Below are positions 44,407 through 58,088 of a DNA stretch of 64,000 nt, one piece after another. Both the position numbers and the translations under genes were made by a program. Within the stretch, counting starts at the first letter, position 1; each line of letters opens with the position of its first letter. The stretch covers positions 682,001 to 746,000 of the forward strand of contig JADNRZ010000020.1 of assembly GCA_015501605.1 (NCBI GenBank), in the 5' to 3' direction. The notes under the pieces are model-generated. The model searched no databases. It was not told the DNA's origin and was given only the letters and a program-made list of their open reading frames with translations. Source of the stretch: Panaeolus papilionaceus. Taxonomy: Eukaryota > Basidiomycota > Agaricomycetes > Agaricales.

Positions 44407-45266
44407 TTACGTACCACGTAACAAAGCAGCAGAGGAATGGCGGCGTTTCTCGCACTGGTGCCCCTTCAGTTCACGAGGGTTTTCGTAAAAGCCCTTGCAC
44501 TCCGTGCAAGCGACGCTCCTGCACGGCCATTAGCTCCCGATTCCACCAATCGGCATAAAGGAGGGGACATACATATCGTGGATGTGCAGGTGGTACGTCA
44601 GACAGTTGACGTTTCGAAGTGTTTCGCGGCAGCCAGGTCGCTCACAGATAATCTGCTCATGTGGGCTGGCGCCTTGTGATGCCATAACGGCGAATGCTTC
44701 CTGCTCCTAGGAGAGAATTGGAATTAATTTAACCGTCGACGGAGGTAGGTTTCAGGGCGTACCTCGATGCGAAGAGCAACTTCGCGGGATCTCCGATATA
44801 CGGGGACTGGATTGAAGCACTTTGAGGTTGGTCGGTCGACGACTTCGAAATCAACATCCGCGGAGCAGCCTGAGTCGGTTCGCGAAAGCGAGGCGGCCAA
44901 CACATTGCGGCGAAGCCCACTTGACACAGAAGTTACACTAGTGGCAATAGACGTAACCGTTGAGCGTGCACGATACGCCGAGACGATGTCTTGGGCGGGT
45001 GTGCTACTGGAGGAACTGCAAGTGACATTGCTGAAGTTTCGAGTCGGGGGTTTGATGGCTTCAAACTCCCAGGAACTAGGAATATCCTCATCGATATTGG
45101 GGTTGTGTGATGATGAAGTTTCAGAGCTCGAATCATTGTAGTAAACCGCGTATCGTCTAGGGTCAACCACACCAGGAGTTCCGTTGCGCCTGCCAGGGCG
45201 AGTCTGGTCAATGTTAGAGTTCTGTGCGACCTCTTCCAGGAGGGATTGAAGTAGGCGTGGATCCAT
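44407..45266 (-). CDS. C2H2-type zinc-finger protein
   Basis: Three exons from the ATG at 45266: exon 1 to 44763, exon 2 from 44706, and a last exon ending at 44407. The N-terminal 160 residues are Ser/Thr-rich and disordered (RRYAVYYNDSSSETSSSHNP, SATVTSIA-like runs). The C-terminal part has one finger-like unit C-x4-C-x12-H-x3-H (ICERPGCRETL, then YHLHIHD), and, after an intron, a second unit CTECKGFYENPRELKGHQC in which the last ligand is Cys (C-x2-C-x12-H-x2-C). It ends RRHSSAALLRGT. Probably nuclear, DNA- or RNA-binding. The family is not further identified. Confidence 0.65.
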
Positions 45267-46169
45267 AGCGGCTTAAGAGCGCGAGCTTGAGCTAACTAGA
45301 TGAATAGTGGTGGTTGGGTGGAGAAGAATGAGAACCTGAAAGCGAATTATATACCTAGTGCAACGTAGGTCGACCCTTCGCGCTTTCACTAAATAATTAA
45401 TTGCCGAGGTGTTGAAATAACCAGATCGTAGGTAAACGGGACCATACACGCTGAAGATAACAGGACTGATCGACTCATGCACGAGGCGGAAGATTTGGGC
45501 TAATGGAGACGAGAAGCAAGTTTGGATAACAGTGGCAAGGAAAACTCATTGGAAGCATTCGGAAAGCGCAGTTCCAGGTGAACCCTTGAAAGGCCGCCGA
45601 GATTGATGATGTAAAACCCGTAAATTGACTGGGGGTTGAGCTTAAATGGTGGAGTACGCTCGTTAGATGCTTCGGGCAACGGCCTTGATAAAGCAAGTTA
45701 AACAGTAAACCTGTCCACAAAGGTTTAGGGAGTTTTGGTTCCTTCTCAATCCGGAGAGTAGCTCAACCCAGATGATACAATATTCTTCAAGATTTGCCCA
45801 GCAGATAGGCCTGGTGGTAATTCTTCTGTAACGAGATTCCCAACTATTCCAGCGCAAAGGAGGACGTAAATTGATACTAGCGATGTTGTGATTGCTCTGA
45901 AGCAGGTTTCCACTGTCCAGGTTTACACATAGCAGACATTTTAGGCGTTAAGAGAACTGTCTCATCCGTAGTTCTGGTATTTAGTCAGACTTCCCAGCTG
46001 ATGATGCACGGTGCCCTGCGGGCTTTTGACATAGAAAAGTATGAGAAAGAAAGACAACAGACCTGAGGAAGTTCGGAACGGAATTGGTGAAGGGTCTTGT
46101 CACGTATTAACTAATCAATGTCACCAGTAATACTGTCACAAGCAACGTTCTCTCCGAGGTTTTACTATC
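45267..46169. other. Divergent intergenic region, about 900 bases
   Basis: 5' flanks of the zinc-finger gene and COQ4. Minus-strand open frames at 45475-45857 have no recognisable content. Confidence 0.5.
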
Positions 46170-47204
46170 ATGTTGTTCTCAACCAGACGTGCCATATCCA
46201 CGCTTCCAAATGCACGGAAACCACTATCTTCTGTGTATACTGCCTCCTCGAGGACTTTGACACGTCCAAATCTTTTTTCTCCTCGTATTTCGGACTGCAA
46301 CCACCCTCATATTCGCTTAATTAATACCACACCAGCATATGATGGGCATATCCCACTGAGCAGCTTTCAGACCGCTATCCTGACTGTGGGGTCGGCTGTA
46401 ATGGCCCTGGTGGATCCTCGTAGGGGAGGTAAGCATCAGCAGACTTAGCATCAAGAAAAGCTGAAACATGACGACAACCATTGGCCTTCAGATATGGTCG
46501 CCGCCTTGGGAGAGACAACAGCAGGCCCTAGTCTTTCACGTTTGAGGGACCATATGCTGAGCAGTCCTGAAGGTCGACGTGTTCTTAAGGAGCGGCCACG
46601 GGTTAATTCTACGACCGTAGATATGGATAAACTTGCCCAATATCCGGATGGTTCCTTTGGGAGAGCCTATGTGACCTGGCTCGAGCGTTGTGGGGTTACT
46701 CCCGACACCAGGGAACCAGTACGTTCATTGAGCGGCTCCAAATGCGAAACTTAACCTCTTGCTTTGCATTATTTGCTCTAGGTTCATTATATCGACGATC
46801 CAGAGCTAGCATATGTCATGCAACGGTACAGGGAGTGCCACGACTTTTACCACTGCATTTGCAATCTTCCTGTGAACGTTGAGTCCGAACTCGCGCTCAA
46901 ATATTTCGAATTCGCAAATCTGGGTCTACCCATGACGGCACTCGCAGCATTGTTTGGTCCTCTCAGATTAACTGAGGCCAAACGAAGTCGACTCTTCTCT
47001 GAATACGTTCCTTGGGCGTTGAAGTGTGGCGGAACCGCGCGAAGCCTGATCACTGTTTATTGGGAAGAGAGATGGGATCAAAACGTGGAGGATATGAAAA
47101 AGGAGCTTGGTATCTGGGATCCCCCGGAAGCCAGATGGAGCAGACCGCTGAGCGAAGCAAAGGCACTGGCCGAGCGAAGGGCTGCTGCTGGCACTGAGGT
47201 ATAA
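46170..47204 (+). CDS. COQ4: Ubiquinone biosynthesis protein Coq4, mitochondrial
   Basis: Three exons, 46170-46428, 46492-46718 and 46782-47204, about 302 residues. A basic, Ser-rich presequence (MLFSTRRAISTLPNARKPLS) leads to HIPLSSFQTAILTVGSAVMA, RDHMLSSPEGRRVLKERPRV, YPDGSFGRAYVTWLERCGVT and the metal-binding motif HDFYHCICNLP with the Glu 11 residues on, then ALAALFGPLRL and YVPWALKCG. This is the Coq4 signature. Coq4 sits on the matrix side of the inner membrane in the CoQ synthome, and has been linked to removal of the C1 carboxyl group in coenzyme Q synthesis. All key residues are present. Confidence 0.96.
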
Positions 47205-49961
47205 GGTGCTATGACGCCAAGTTCGGTACATATTGTCGCATTGCTACTATCCCTAATACCAGGCAAGGCGTCTTCGTGCCTTCCTTTCCTCAGGATTGTC
47301 AATTTGATGCTTACAGAGCGACCGAGTAATACAGATTTCACTACATGCCATTTTTGCAACCAAAGGGATCAGCCCCATTCTCCGAGCCAAAAATATCGGA
47401 AGACGGGAATTTCGTGTGTAGGCTTGAAATTCCAACATGGTGGTTATTATTGACCCTTTCCTGTCGGTTTTTCTTTGTAAAAACAAAAAATGAAGCACTT
47501 ACGCGCCGGAAGGTTATTTTAAAGGCCTAACCATATCTAGAGAGGTATGAGCTGCGATGACGCTGTTATAAAGATATTGCAGCTAATTCAGTCTATATTT
47601 ATGTAGGTTTGCTTACAATTCACAAACCAGATCCATCGAGATAGCGATAGTGGTCTCTGGAACGAAAGCTCAGGGATACAGAAAGGCGTGTGTAACTTGT
47701 TGCAACACCTCCCAACGTGCTGTGAAACTGATACCATGGAGCCAGTTTATTCGACAGTCCAGACAGGTATCTCAATACTCTCAATTGAAACTCGACTCAG
47801 TGCCTTACTTATGAGTTGTCGCAGCCTCCAGGGAATTCTGGCATACGCTGAGTTTAAACTTTATAACAGGACGCGTTCCAGGCCATGCTTGTTGTTAGAG
47901 GGTGTCGGCTTGGCTGCGCCCATGACATCCCTTCTCACCTTGGCTATGAACAAATGGCCTTCAAGGTACGCACCCCGTCACAAGGTTTGAAGTGGAGTGA
48001 TTCCGCTTCGCTGTCATTAGGGATTGGAAATACTTCAGCAACAAGGCGCGATAAAGGTACTTGCGTTTATGTTGGGTTTGTAGATCTATTTTACTCGCAT
48101 TGGTTCGCGCACAGAGCTGGAGTCATGAGCCCCGTAAGGGAAGTACAAGGGAAAGAAAAAATAGACGTCCACCAATCCGCTACTTGACTGCGTTTCGCTT
48201 GGGCGCTCTGGCTCTGTCGAGACCGCAAACCCTATTGAAATTTAAAAGGCGCCAGACTCTACACCCCTCTCTGACTTGAGCGGACCTGAAGCGCAAACCG
48301 ATGAGCTGGTCGGCATCGGATCGGTTTAAAGTGGAAAAAAGAGTCAATGGTAAAAAGCTTGTAAAAAGGTCCTTGACAGACTCTGTCAGCCTGGCAGGGT
48401 AGTTCCAAAACACTGAGCAGGATACCAGTAGCGGAGAGATCCGTTCTCTTGGGGTCGTGTCCACACAGCGCAAATCCTTCTTTCGGATGTCAATATGATG
48501 GCGATTTGAGCCTGAATCGCGGGAGTGAAATTATTGATGAACCAGAGCGTTGGCTGAGGCTGTATGTTTGGTACCGGACTGGTTGGTGCTGTGAAGAGAC
48601 TTATAGAGAGCTCGGGACTCGGAAAGTCTAAGACGGAACGAATAGTGCTGTTGCATTGATTTTATTTTTTATACCCATTTAGAGACAACAAATTCGTAGG
48701 TCAAATGTAACCAACGGAATCATTTGTTGACGAGATGGAATTGTCCATAGACTCTAAGAAATGAAGTTATAGGTCTATATTACTTGGTAGCTAAGAACCC
48801 ATGTACACGCCGCTGTGCTGCAAAAGGGAACTCCTTGCGGTGTAATTGCAGTTCCTTATTGAGCGGTGCGCTGTTCATATGCCCACTAATAATTTGACTC
48901 CACTGTAACCGCTTGAAATCGCTCAAAGTATGCATCATTCCACCTTTCCGAGCAATTTTTTTAGGTTTTTTGCATATCGTTACTTTATGGCCTTAAGAGG
49001 ACTCAAGCTTCTCTAGTTCATGGTTTGTATCCAGCTGTCATGTCACGAATCGAAGGGATCTACCCCCTTCCAAATAATGAAGGATGCTATCCCTTGCCTT
49101 CCCTTGCTCTCCTTGAATCCACGTGGCTCGTGCGATACCCGTACTTGCTGTCAACTTCTGTTCGTTCGTTTCAAGCCTCTCCCAAAGTGGCTTGTGGCAC
49201 TCAGACGCCTTCTTGACTGAGACCCTTGTATCAAGTACCGTCGGAAAACATATTGCCCGCCGTTTTCGTATTTTTTGGGTTCAAGATACATCTGCCCACC
49301 CCCCGTGATGCGCACACTGTCCGGCGCGTCTAGCAGATAGGTCTCTCGGTTCTTCACCTCCGAGGCAAAGTTTGACTACTCATATCCTTATCTGTTCCTT
49401 GGGCCCTCTGTGCAATATTCTGGGATAAAATAAGCGGGGATGGCTGATTCTTAACCTCAAAGAGCTCCGTGATTGGCTCACGAAGTGTCCAGCTTGAAAG
49501 CAAGCGGGTCACGGGAAAGCGGTTGCGGATATTAATTTGAACTGATGATGGACGCGTCTCGTCCGTGTTTGTTATTTTCGACCCAGCTCATGATCTATTA
49601 ATTCCTTTGTCGGACAGAGGAGGTGTCATCATTTCCCCCAATTCAGTCCCATCCTGATTCCTGAATCTGTCGGAGAATCTGGCCAATCATACATTCAAGT
49701 TTGCCCTTTGCTCCGTTTTCCCCTTCGATCCAGTTACTGTGCTCAACCCTGGTTTACTGTAGGTATGTATTATGTACATATGAGGGCCGATATATTTTGT
49801 CATTCGCCAGATTCCGACCCTCACACTTCTCCCCAACAGGATAGAGAGTGTGTCATTTTCTGCGCTATTTAAAGGACTCGTACCTCGAAGGTGAGTATAA
49901 ATATTCGCTCTATCAATCCCTCTCTCATCACACACCCATACACTCAGCGGCCCATTCAACC
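47205..49961. other. Gene-poor stretch, about 2.8 kb
   Basis: Several 60-100 codon open frames on both strands (the largest at 47688-47990 and 49687-50067) were checked and show no domain, presequence or splice continuity. No transposon ends or tandem repeats were noticed. TATA-like elements near the right end are listed separately. Confidence 0.4.
49896..49903 (+). promoter_or_regulatory. TATA box
   Basis: TATAAATA is 66 bases upstream of the ATG at 49962, followed by a C/T/A-rich leader. Confidence 0.5.
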
Positions 49962-50624
49962 ATGGATTCATACCAAACCATTCTGAATTGCATGGATAGC
50001 AAAGAGCCCCAGACTGCGGCTGCGAAGCCCCTGCAGCGCCATGTACGCCCTTTACACCCTGCGCCACTGCCGTTTAATGACATTTAATTTCCTTCTTAGA
50101 CGCTGTTCACAGAAGTTCTTTCGACTTCAATACGGAGGCCACGAATCAGCCGAGCTCGACAATATGCCTTCGCGGAAGCCTTCTCGGCCCCCTTTAAATA
50201 CGCCACTTTCCAAGTGTTGGGCATCACCTTCTTCCATTACCTCTCCTACTACGTCTGTCATGTCGAAGTCCCCGCAGTCATGGCCTCCACAAAGCTCAGC
50301 GCTGTTGGGGGCACCTTCCTCGCATTGTTATTTATCACCATGATAATGGCTCAAAGCGACTGGGCCCTCAAACAAGAATACAAGCAGGATTCCACCAATT
50401 ACTACATCTGGACAATTATTCAGGAGGTTCTCTGTAGCGCCCTTGCAGGTGTTCTTGGATCCCTTGCTAGTTCCACCAGTAACCATTACACGGCTCTAGT
50501 TATGGCCACAGCTGGTGCCTTAGGACCTCTATTATTTATGGCGATTGGGTTGGGGATTTGTGGCATCGTTGCGGGTATGAGACTTGGTGCTCGAATAGCC
50601 AGGGACTGGTACTGTGGCTATTAA
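49962..50624 (+). CDS. Small membrane protein, unrecognised
   Basis: Two exons: 49962 to about 50041 (MDSYQTILNCMDSKEPQTAA to QRH) and about 50099 to 50624, about 200 residues. Three or four hydrophobic segments: FQVLGITFFHYLSYYVCHV, LSAVGGTFLALLFITMIMA, EVLCSALAGVLGSLAS, and VMATAGALGPLLFMAIGLGI running into CGIVAGMRLGA. It ends RIARDWYCGY. The N-terminal 45 residues are hydrophilic and presumably cytosolic. TATA box and leader fit an expressed gene. I recognise no family. Confidence 0.65.
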
Positions 50625-53134
50625 TTTTTACTGTCGTTTCTTCACCTTCTCTGCACTTTTTTCTCTCCGTCCAATTGTTTTCTTGCACCCTATCCTATTA
50701 CCCATAATTGACTGTACCATTTTTTATGTTTGTTTAAATATTAGTACGCGTACATATACTTAGTGCCGCTTATCGTATGTTTTCTCTGTTTTGTTGTATA
50801 CAGCTGTGTGTCATTCTCCACCCGTTGAACCTTTGAAATTTTACCATTATGAATGCATTGCTGCAAGATCCAGAAAGGGTGTACGATAAAGCTACGTCAT
50901 AATCGTTGCGCATGCCTTTTTTTTATTAGTGAAATCGTATGTTTCCATTCGCTGCTTCATCGTTCTAGCAACCGTATGTTCCCACCGCTGTCCCCCACCG
51001 TTACGTGGGTTGCAATAGGAACTTGATCGAATGCATACCGATCCGTCAGTGCATATTTCGTCATGAGTCTCTCAGGTCTTCGATGTGCCTCGTAAGGGTA
51101 GCATACGATCATAATCTTTATCACGATTTGCCATATAGTCCGCTAGGGGTTGCATCCATCATCCGATGCGGCAGCGTTCCAGCCGCCCAACATGCATAAT
51201 TATAAAGGATGCAGGCTCGACGCCCACCGCCAGGAGCATCATTGCTAAGTCTGTCACCTGGGGTACCCTTCATCATAGGCGCAGCATGTACTTGAGTCGA
51301 ATTATTCCGCCCGCGTAATCTTGTTGCATTTGTTGCCACGGTCCGCTCTTCGAAAGGTGGTCAGCTGAGAGCAATGCAGGGGCACTAACTTAATTCGAAG
51401 CAATTTAAAGTTTGCATACATACTACCACCACCGCCGTGTTGATGGATTAGTATTAAATTTACATGCTGTGAGGGCACAGGTACCCGGAACGTAGATTCG
51501 CCGTGTAGTGCAGAGTGAGGTCTCATCACGAAGACCGGCGATAGGCGCTCACTTACTACACCTTTTATCGTACCCTTGTTCAAGGCTTACTGCACATCGA
51601 ATTCCTGCGATGCTTACGTTCATCAACTCGAATGAGCACTCACGTTTCATAATTATGATGGGGCGTCCGATGGGAAGATAAGTACTCGTTTCGAACTGTG
51701 AGAGATCTCCGGGTTTGATCAAGTAGAGATAACAGCAGACTGTTGGAAATTAGTTCCCAGCTTCATTAACCACGGCTAACTATGTACATATGTCAGTCAG
51801 GACTGGTATACATGTCTTGCACCGCCGGCACGACAGCAATATGACATTCGTGCACACTGTGAAGGGACCTAATGTTGACTGGATGTTGTGGTGAAGCGGT
51901 TACAAACACAATAGACGAACCGACTACAGGTATTAGAGTTACGCAGTCGTTGTTCTGTGCGACAGCAACTCACCTTCGTGAGCGGTTAATAATCTCCCTC
52001 CGTCTCGAGCGGCAGCTGGACTTAATTTAACATGTGGGGTATGTATATATCTACCTGCTGTTCTTGACCCCATTGTACGCAGCCATGTTGATTTTAATAA
52101 ATGATGACATGTGCAGCTATGTGTATTTTCTGCGTGTCTTGCATGTGCTGGATACAGACAAGCTGACCGCCCGACCTGCGTGGAAAGGGCTGGAAAGGAC
52201 TTATCCGCATCCGATGTATGGGATTGTAAGGGTACTTATTATTATTAATTGCTCGGTAGGTGTAGCCCAATCCCTTCTCAGGATACACACATTGCTTAGT
52301 TACCGCATTGAAGGAACTTTAATAGCCGTACTTTTTTTTGTAAGCAAATTAAATTCGAAATCTATTGTCTCGACTACTTACTGATGCAGTACAGAGTAGT
52401 TGTAGATACCGTCGGATTAATTGCTCCATCGAGTTAGGTAAGGCAGCAAAGATCCGTTCGAAACATTCTGGTGTATTCTATCCAAGCAACACCTAAAACT
52501 TCAGTGTCAGTGGGCGATGTCGTTCATCAATCGCCACCTGCAGCGATCTTGGTCAGGCGTCGCTCAAAATATCTTTTGCTGCGCGAATTCACCGCAAGAT
52601 ATCCAACGGAGATGAAGAATTAGGATATTTGTGCAGACAGCGCGTTTGATTGGGCGAGTCAATGGAGTTCTTCCATTCGAATGTCGGCGATGCATGAGAA
52701 GCTGCTCCAAAAATACACTATCGCCATCCCTGTGAAATAGGGCACATTTTCAATGCTTACTAGGAACGTGGGGGTGCATCGAACTTCTTCCTCGAGCGTC
52801 TAGTTCCGGTGCTTCGGAATCTGCTTAGTGGTTCTCTCCTTGGCTCATCCGAGCCGCCCAGGACAATGTGTCGCAACTTGAAATGGTGGCACGAGACAAT
52901 TGTAACAGGGCTGAACCATGACTAACTTGGCACTAAAATTGAAAGCATAATTAAGCCTTTTGATATTTTTCTTTTGAAGATAGGACCAGGAACGTTCGCT
53001 TTTCCAAGTGCTTGCAGTGTTTAGGACAGTTAACCACAAACCGAACCGTGATGGCATCACAATGTGGCACAATCGCTTTAGCCAAACATAGACGGCCCGA
53101 CACCATTCTATGTTGATACGCTGAACAGTTCGTC
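50625..53134. other. Gene-poor stretch, about 2.5 kb
   Basis: Open frames at 51302-51583 and 52034-52384 lack support. AT-rich around 52040-52390. No repeat or mobile element recognised. Confidence 0.4.
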
Positions 53135-55028
53135 ATGAACCGCTTATTTCTCACTGCGATTGCTAGCCAGACGCGCCGGACATGTTGGACACTCCTTTCT
53201 CAGAGAAGATGTATTGCTACCACGAGCTATGACCCAGTAGTTCGCGACTTCACTGAAAAAGTCGTTTCCAAGCAGCCTGTTTTCAGGATCTCACCTTCGT
53301 CAATACAGGTACTGTTTCAACCTTCGGAATTTTATGAAACGTTACTGGTGAGCTTGGAACTGCACATGGCCCATTTTATTTAATAACAAAAGGTTTTGTA
53401 GGACATGATAAATCATGCGGAGAGTCGGATTTTCATATCATCACTATATATTGGTGGGGAAGAGACCGAGCTGGTGCGTTGTATGGTTTATGGCTGCATG
53501 TGCATTTAAATCAAGCAAATCGATAGATATCTGCCTTAGAACGAAGGCTGGAAGAGAAGCCTGAATTAAAGCTTCACATGCTGCTTGACTACAATCGGTC
53601 AACGCGTCCAGGTCCAGGTTCCACAGCGAAACTACTTCAACCCTTGCTGGAAAAATACCCATCACAAGTTGACATACACATGTTTAGAAGCCCTAGCCTT
53701 CGTGGTCTTATGGCCAAACTTGTGCCTCCGAGATTTAATGAGGGATGGGGAACTTGGCATCCCAAAATTTATGGTGCTGACAACTCCTTAATCATCAGCG
53801 GGTAGGAGAGTTTATCCACCCTGCTTGCTAGAAGGCAACTAACCAACAAAACCTAGGGCTAACCTCAACAAATCGTACTTCACGAATCGCCAAGACCGCT
53901 ATGTTCAGTTCATTAACCAAAAGGACCTTGCCGACTACTGCGTGAAATTCATGAACACCGTCAAACGATTTTCCTTCCAATTAAATTTACCATCTCCAAC
54001 GACGGCCCGTCCCAACAATCCCCATTCCAGCTACCGGAAAGATTTTTCCCTTGTGTGGCCCGACCAGCAGGTGCATCCACATTACATCAACTCCATAGCC
54101 CAATCTGCATTATCAGAATTCCAGAAATCGTACCGGCAACAGACAAAGAGCATTCATGAACTCCCCTCGTCGTCACACAACCAAGCCCTGATTTTGCCTG
54201 TTATTCAAGCGGGGCTGTTCAACATCAAGGAGGAAGAGTCAATATTCGACTTGCTTTTTAGCTCTGTATCCGAGGTTGTGTCCAAAGTTAGGCCCTCTGT
54301 GGATTTTACCAGCGGATATTTCAGCCTGTATCGACCCTACCAAGATTTAATTTTGAAGGCGTCAGGGGTTGACTGTCGCATTGTGGCATCGGCTCCAAAA
54401 GTTTGTCGTCTTCTCTCTTTGAGATTTGTTTTGATGTTAACTTTTACCTGATCGTTAGGCCAATGGATTTTATGGGTCAAAAGGAATTTCTGGAAGAATC
54501 CCTGAAGGGTATACCCTTTATGAGCAGCGCTTCATGAAAGCGGTCCGCAGAGCAGGACGACTCTGGCGGGGCCCTTCATCCAACGATGGTTCGGGCGTAC
54601 TCCTCAGCGAGTGGGAAAGGCCAGGGTGGTCATATCATGCGAAAGGTGCGACACCATGACCTAACCTTAGTGGAGGGTCAGCCTAACAATGACCACTGCC
54701 CATATTAGGTGTATGGCTTTCCCCGGCCTGGTCATCTCCACCCGTTTTAACCCTCTTTGGTTCTACAAATCTCAATGCGCGATCAGCTCATATAGACACT
54801 GAGTTGTCGTTCCTTATGATTTTGCCGTCGGAGCAGGCTTCATACTCCGCCGACCAGCCACCTGCTCCTGAACATGAAGGAGATGCTGATGCCCTCCTGA
54901 CTGTCCGTCAAAAGCTGCAACAAGAAATTGATAACATCAGGTCAAATACGGTTGATTGGAAAGGTGGTCAACGAAACGTCCGATGGACGACGAAACTTAT
55001 TGTCTGGATTGTGAAAGGAATGCTATAA
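53135..55028 (+). CDS. PGS1: CDP-diacylglycerol-glycerol-3-phosphate 3-phosphatidyltransferase (phosphatidylglycerophosphate synthase), mitochondrial
   Basis: Commits CDP-DAG to phosphatidylglycerophosphate, the precursor of cardiolipin, in the inner membrane. The ATG at 53135 starts an Arg-rich presequence (MNRLFLTAIASQTRRTCWTL). It continues VVSKQPVFRISPSSIQVLF, RIFISSLYIGGEETEL and LHMLLDYNRSTRPGP. Two HKD motifs of the phospholipase D superfamily are present: WHPKIYGADNSLIISGANLN and YHAKG, followed after about 16 residues by FGSTNLNARSAHIDTE. Seven or so exons, about 530 residues, ending TTKLIVWIVKGML at 55028. Domain order and length match eukaryotic Pgs1. Confidence 0.95.
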
Positions 55029-57428
55029 GCTGCTCCCATCCGGACGCTTATTATGAATATGTAAGTCAAGGAAACTCGAAACCCTTGCATCAAAACTGAA
55101 TTTTATTCAGGTCGGCTACTTAAAGTATCTTAACCCACTTTCTAATCCCCGATCAACATGATAATTAGATTATAATCTTATGCTCGCTGGTGAGGTCTTG
55201 AATGCGTGCAACAATCTGAGGGTTAAATTCACTACAGACTCAAACTCGATCCCTGTCTCGTGTATCAAACCCTGATTCAAAAGATGTTGAGCTTGGATAT
55301 AAGGTATTGAGGCGCAGACATGTTACATCCATCGAACCACATATCCACCCCCAGACTGTCTCTGATATATGGACGTGGGTTTTTTTTTCAACTCACTTCT
55401 CTCGATTTTCCCGTCGATCGTAGCCCATTTGGAGATCTGAAAGGCTGTTTGAAAGACATCGACAAATTATTACTCGTCCTTGCTGGGTTCTGCCTCGCAC
55501 GAATACAGCTTTGTCCAGCGGGGCGGAATGGTACTTTTGCTCCGATGGCCTGTGGAGAGATCATGGGAAGTTAACATGAGAGAAAAGGCGTCTCGGTACA
55601 ATGACAGGTCGTTCACCCCATCAGGTGTGGGACCACCACTCTCTGCCCTCGTGTTTATTCTAATTGTGAACCGGTACAGATGACCGGCTCAAACTAAACT
55701 GGCCACCTTTTCAGTGACGAACAGTTGTCTCTTAGATAAGACAAGTTCTAAAAGGTTCGACCATCGTGCAGGCGCCCTGCTTATTCTGTTTGACCGATAC
55801 CATGAGGCCCGGGAATGATACGTATACGCAACACTCAATAATGCCTCGTCTCACTGATTTACCAAGGGTCAACCTTTGACAGCAAAAGTATATCCAGTAA
55901 CCAAAATCCCTTGGCGTTGTAATACAGACGTCATGCTACCTTGGTCGCTCGAGCATTCAGCCAACACAACATACCTCTGTCAGCACCCAGTATCATGATA
56001 TCCATTGAGGTCCCCGAGGCTGAACTGATTTCTGCTTAGTTTCCTTTTCACCCTCGGTCCGAGCTTTCGATAAACCATTACAAGGCTCCATATGTGGTCG
56101 TCCGTAGGTAGCCGTGTTTCTAAAATATATAGATGCCGCGTGAGGTGGGCGCCCAACAACACGCTAAACATGAATTGGGATTCTATTGATTTGAGTATTA
56201 GTAATAGAAGCGCAAAACCCGAGGACTTGTCTAACCGGAAACGTACGCAATGCTGATTCATCAGAGGTTGATGCAAGGTGCCTGAGCGCTAGATTATACC
56301 TCGTGAGTCGGCTCAGAGCTCTCATCGCCACACCGGCAGTATTTTTACTCCGAAACGACTCGCATTGGATACATCGAGAGGGTGTGGAGCTTATGTGCTG
56401 GTGAATGTACAGCAGAAGCGTGTGCCAACCCAGGAAATGATGTATTCCTACACAACAATCTTAATAGCACTGCTTCGCCCGAGGGGAACGACGATTGCAC
56501 AATTGCTGGGGCGGGTATTCATTTGATTACCGTTTCTGGATTTTTTGCTAGACTTTAGGGCTATATACTCGTAATATTCATACTCAAAATAAAGGCTCAG
56601 ATGCGATAAGTAATCCCACTATTGACCGGCACAATTATGCCCGACCGCGATTGGTGCTCTCTCCAAGAAAACCAGCGATGACAGTGATGTCGGATGTACG
56701 AGAGGATTCGAAATTGGAGTGACCCTGGAAAATAGTTTCTACAGCTCCCATGTGAGCTCATCTACATGCGAACTGTACGGCAGCCCATTCATCTTGTTCA
56801 AACGAGCCAGGAAGCTGGTTGGCTTGTGAAGCGACTGATCGTGCCCCGGACTCTCACCTGAAGAAGTCATGATCATGGCAAATGTCATTTTGTACCTTCC
56901 ATGTCTATCTATATATATTTGCATGCACTTATGTTAGATTGCTGGATTAATGGTAACATGACTACGCAATATTTCATACATATCATGATAAATATTAGCT
57001 GCAAATGAGTTGACAATCTCATGGGCCGTGTAATCCTTTACTGTCGCCCTGAGAGGTTTAGCGCAATCATAGATATTCAAAGTGATATGTGAGGCGTGCT
57101 GAAGACATTAACCGTAAATGGGTAAGTGAATCGAGCTCGGTGCCGGCTATATCAAAACGGACTTGAACATTATTCATTAGCTGGCTTGTGAATCATCAAC
57201 AAAGCCCAGCAAATATTTGGGCGCCTAAGCTCGCACATAACTGGAGTCCCAGCACTGCCTATATCCCAGAACCGCTCGCACAATCGTAAAAACGATATAA
57301 AAAAGGTCCATATATTGCCAAAAAAATATAAGAGCGTAGATATAGTCCATAAGTGATGGTGCATGGTATGTTATCGAACATTGTGCGGCATCAAGTGGAT
57401 ACCTACACTAGTGACACTGCAGTGAGAA
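55029..57428. other. Gene-poor stretch, about 2.4 kb
   Basis: Short open frames only (55320-55574, 55980-56276 and others), none supported. No RNA gene or repeat recognised. Confidence 0.4.
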
Positions 57429-58088
57429 TCAGGGGTTAACAGGTGAAACGGGGACAGTCCAGAGATCTATGCGATTACAGCCAGATGGCCCATCGTTGGG
57501 ATTGATCTTATAAACGATCTAAACGAATAGTCAGCATAGCGCAGCAGGGAGTTCGACGGAATGACTTACATCCTGGCCAGAGCCGCAAGAGTAAAATGCT
57601 CCAGTAAAGTCAACGGTTAGACGAGAGCCCAGTTGTGAGTTCTCGGGGTCAGCTTGAATCTGGAACCCATCATATTTCGCACACTTGTTCGAGCTCGAAC
57701 CTTGAACGAAGCCGAGGTTGCCATATGTGCTGCACCCTGTCGAACCAAGAACACGGCCGATATTGGGTCTGTATGTGAAGGTCGAGCCATTAGGGTCAAC
57801 AGCCGTCAGTTGGCCCTGGTAGAAGTAGAATTTGCCGATTGGACCACTGCCCAAGAGGGTGGAATATCCTCCAGAACCCCCATTCATACGAAGTGGCTTA
57901 CGAATAAGAGTGTGTCAGCTTAGGGTACAGGATGGTCGCGGTTGAAATAATCATACCAAAAGATTGGAACCAGGAGTCTCGGAAGATGACACGAGGTAGA
58001 ACGTAGGTGTGTCGGCGTTGGGGATACGCGCACCAGACGCGGTCGAAGCCAAAAAGATGAGCGAGGCAATGAAACCTGTGAACTTCAT
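57429..58088 (-). CDS. Small secreted protein with Cys, unrecognised agaricomycete family
   Basis: Three exons from the ATG at 58088 to the stop at 57429, about 180 residues. A signal peptide (MKFTGFIASLIFLASTASGA) precedes RIPNADTPTFYLVSSSETPG. Conserved-looking blocks follow: LLGSGPIGKFYFYQGQLTAV, RVLGSTGCSTYGNLGFVQGS, CAKYDGFQIQADPENSQLGS, FTGAFYSCGSGQDIVYKINP and CNRIDLWTVPVSP. The four Cys probably form two disulfides. No catalytic motif. I recall similar secreted proteins in mushroom-forming fungi but know no name. A TATA box lies about 115 bases upstream. Confidence 0.75.

Noticed and set aside
47688..47990. 100-codon plus-strand frame in the 47-50 kb gap
   Set aside because: No domain, signal or splice support, and an overlapping frame of the same size in another phase.
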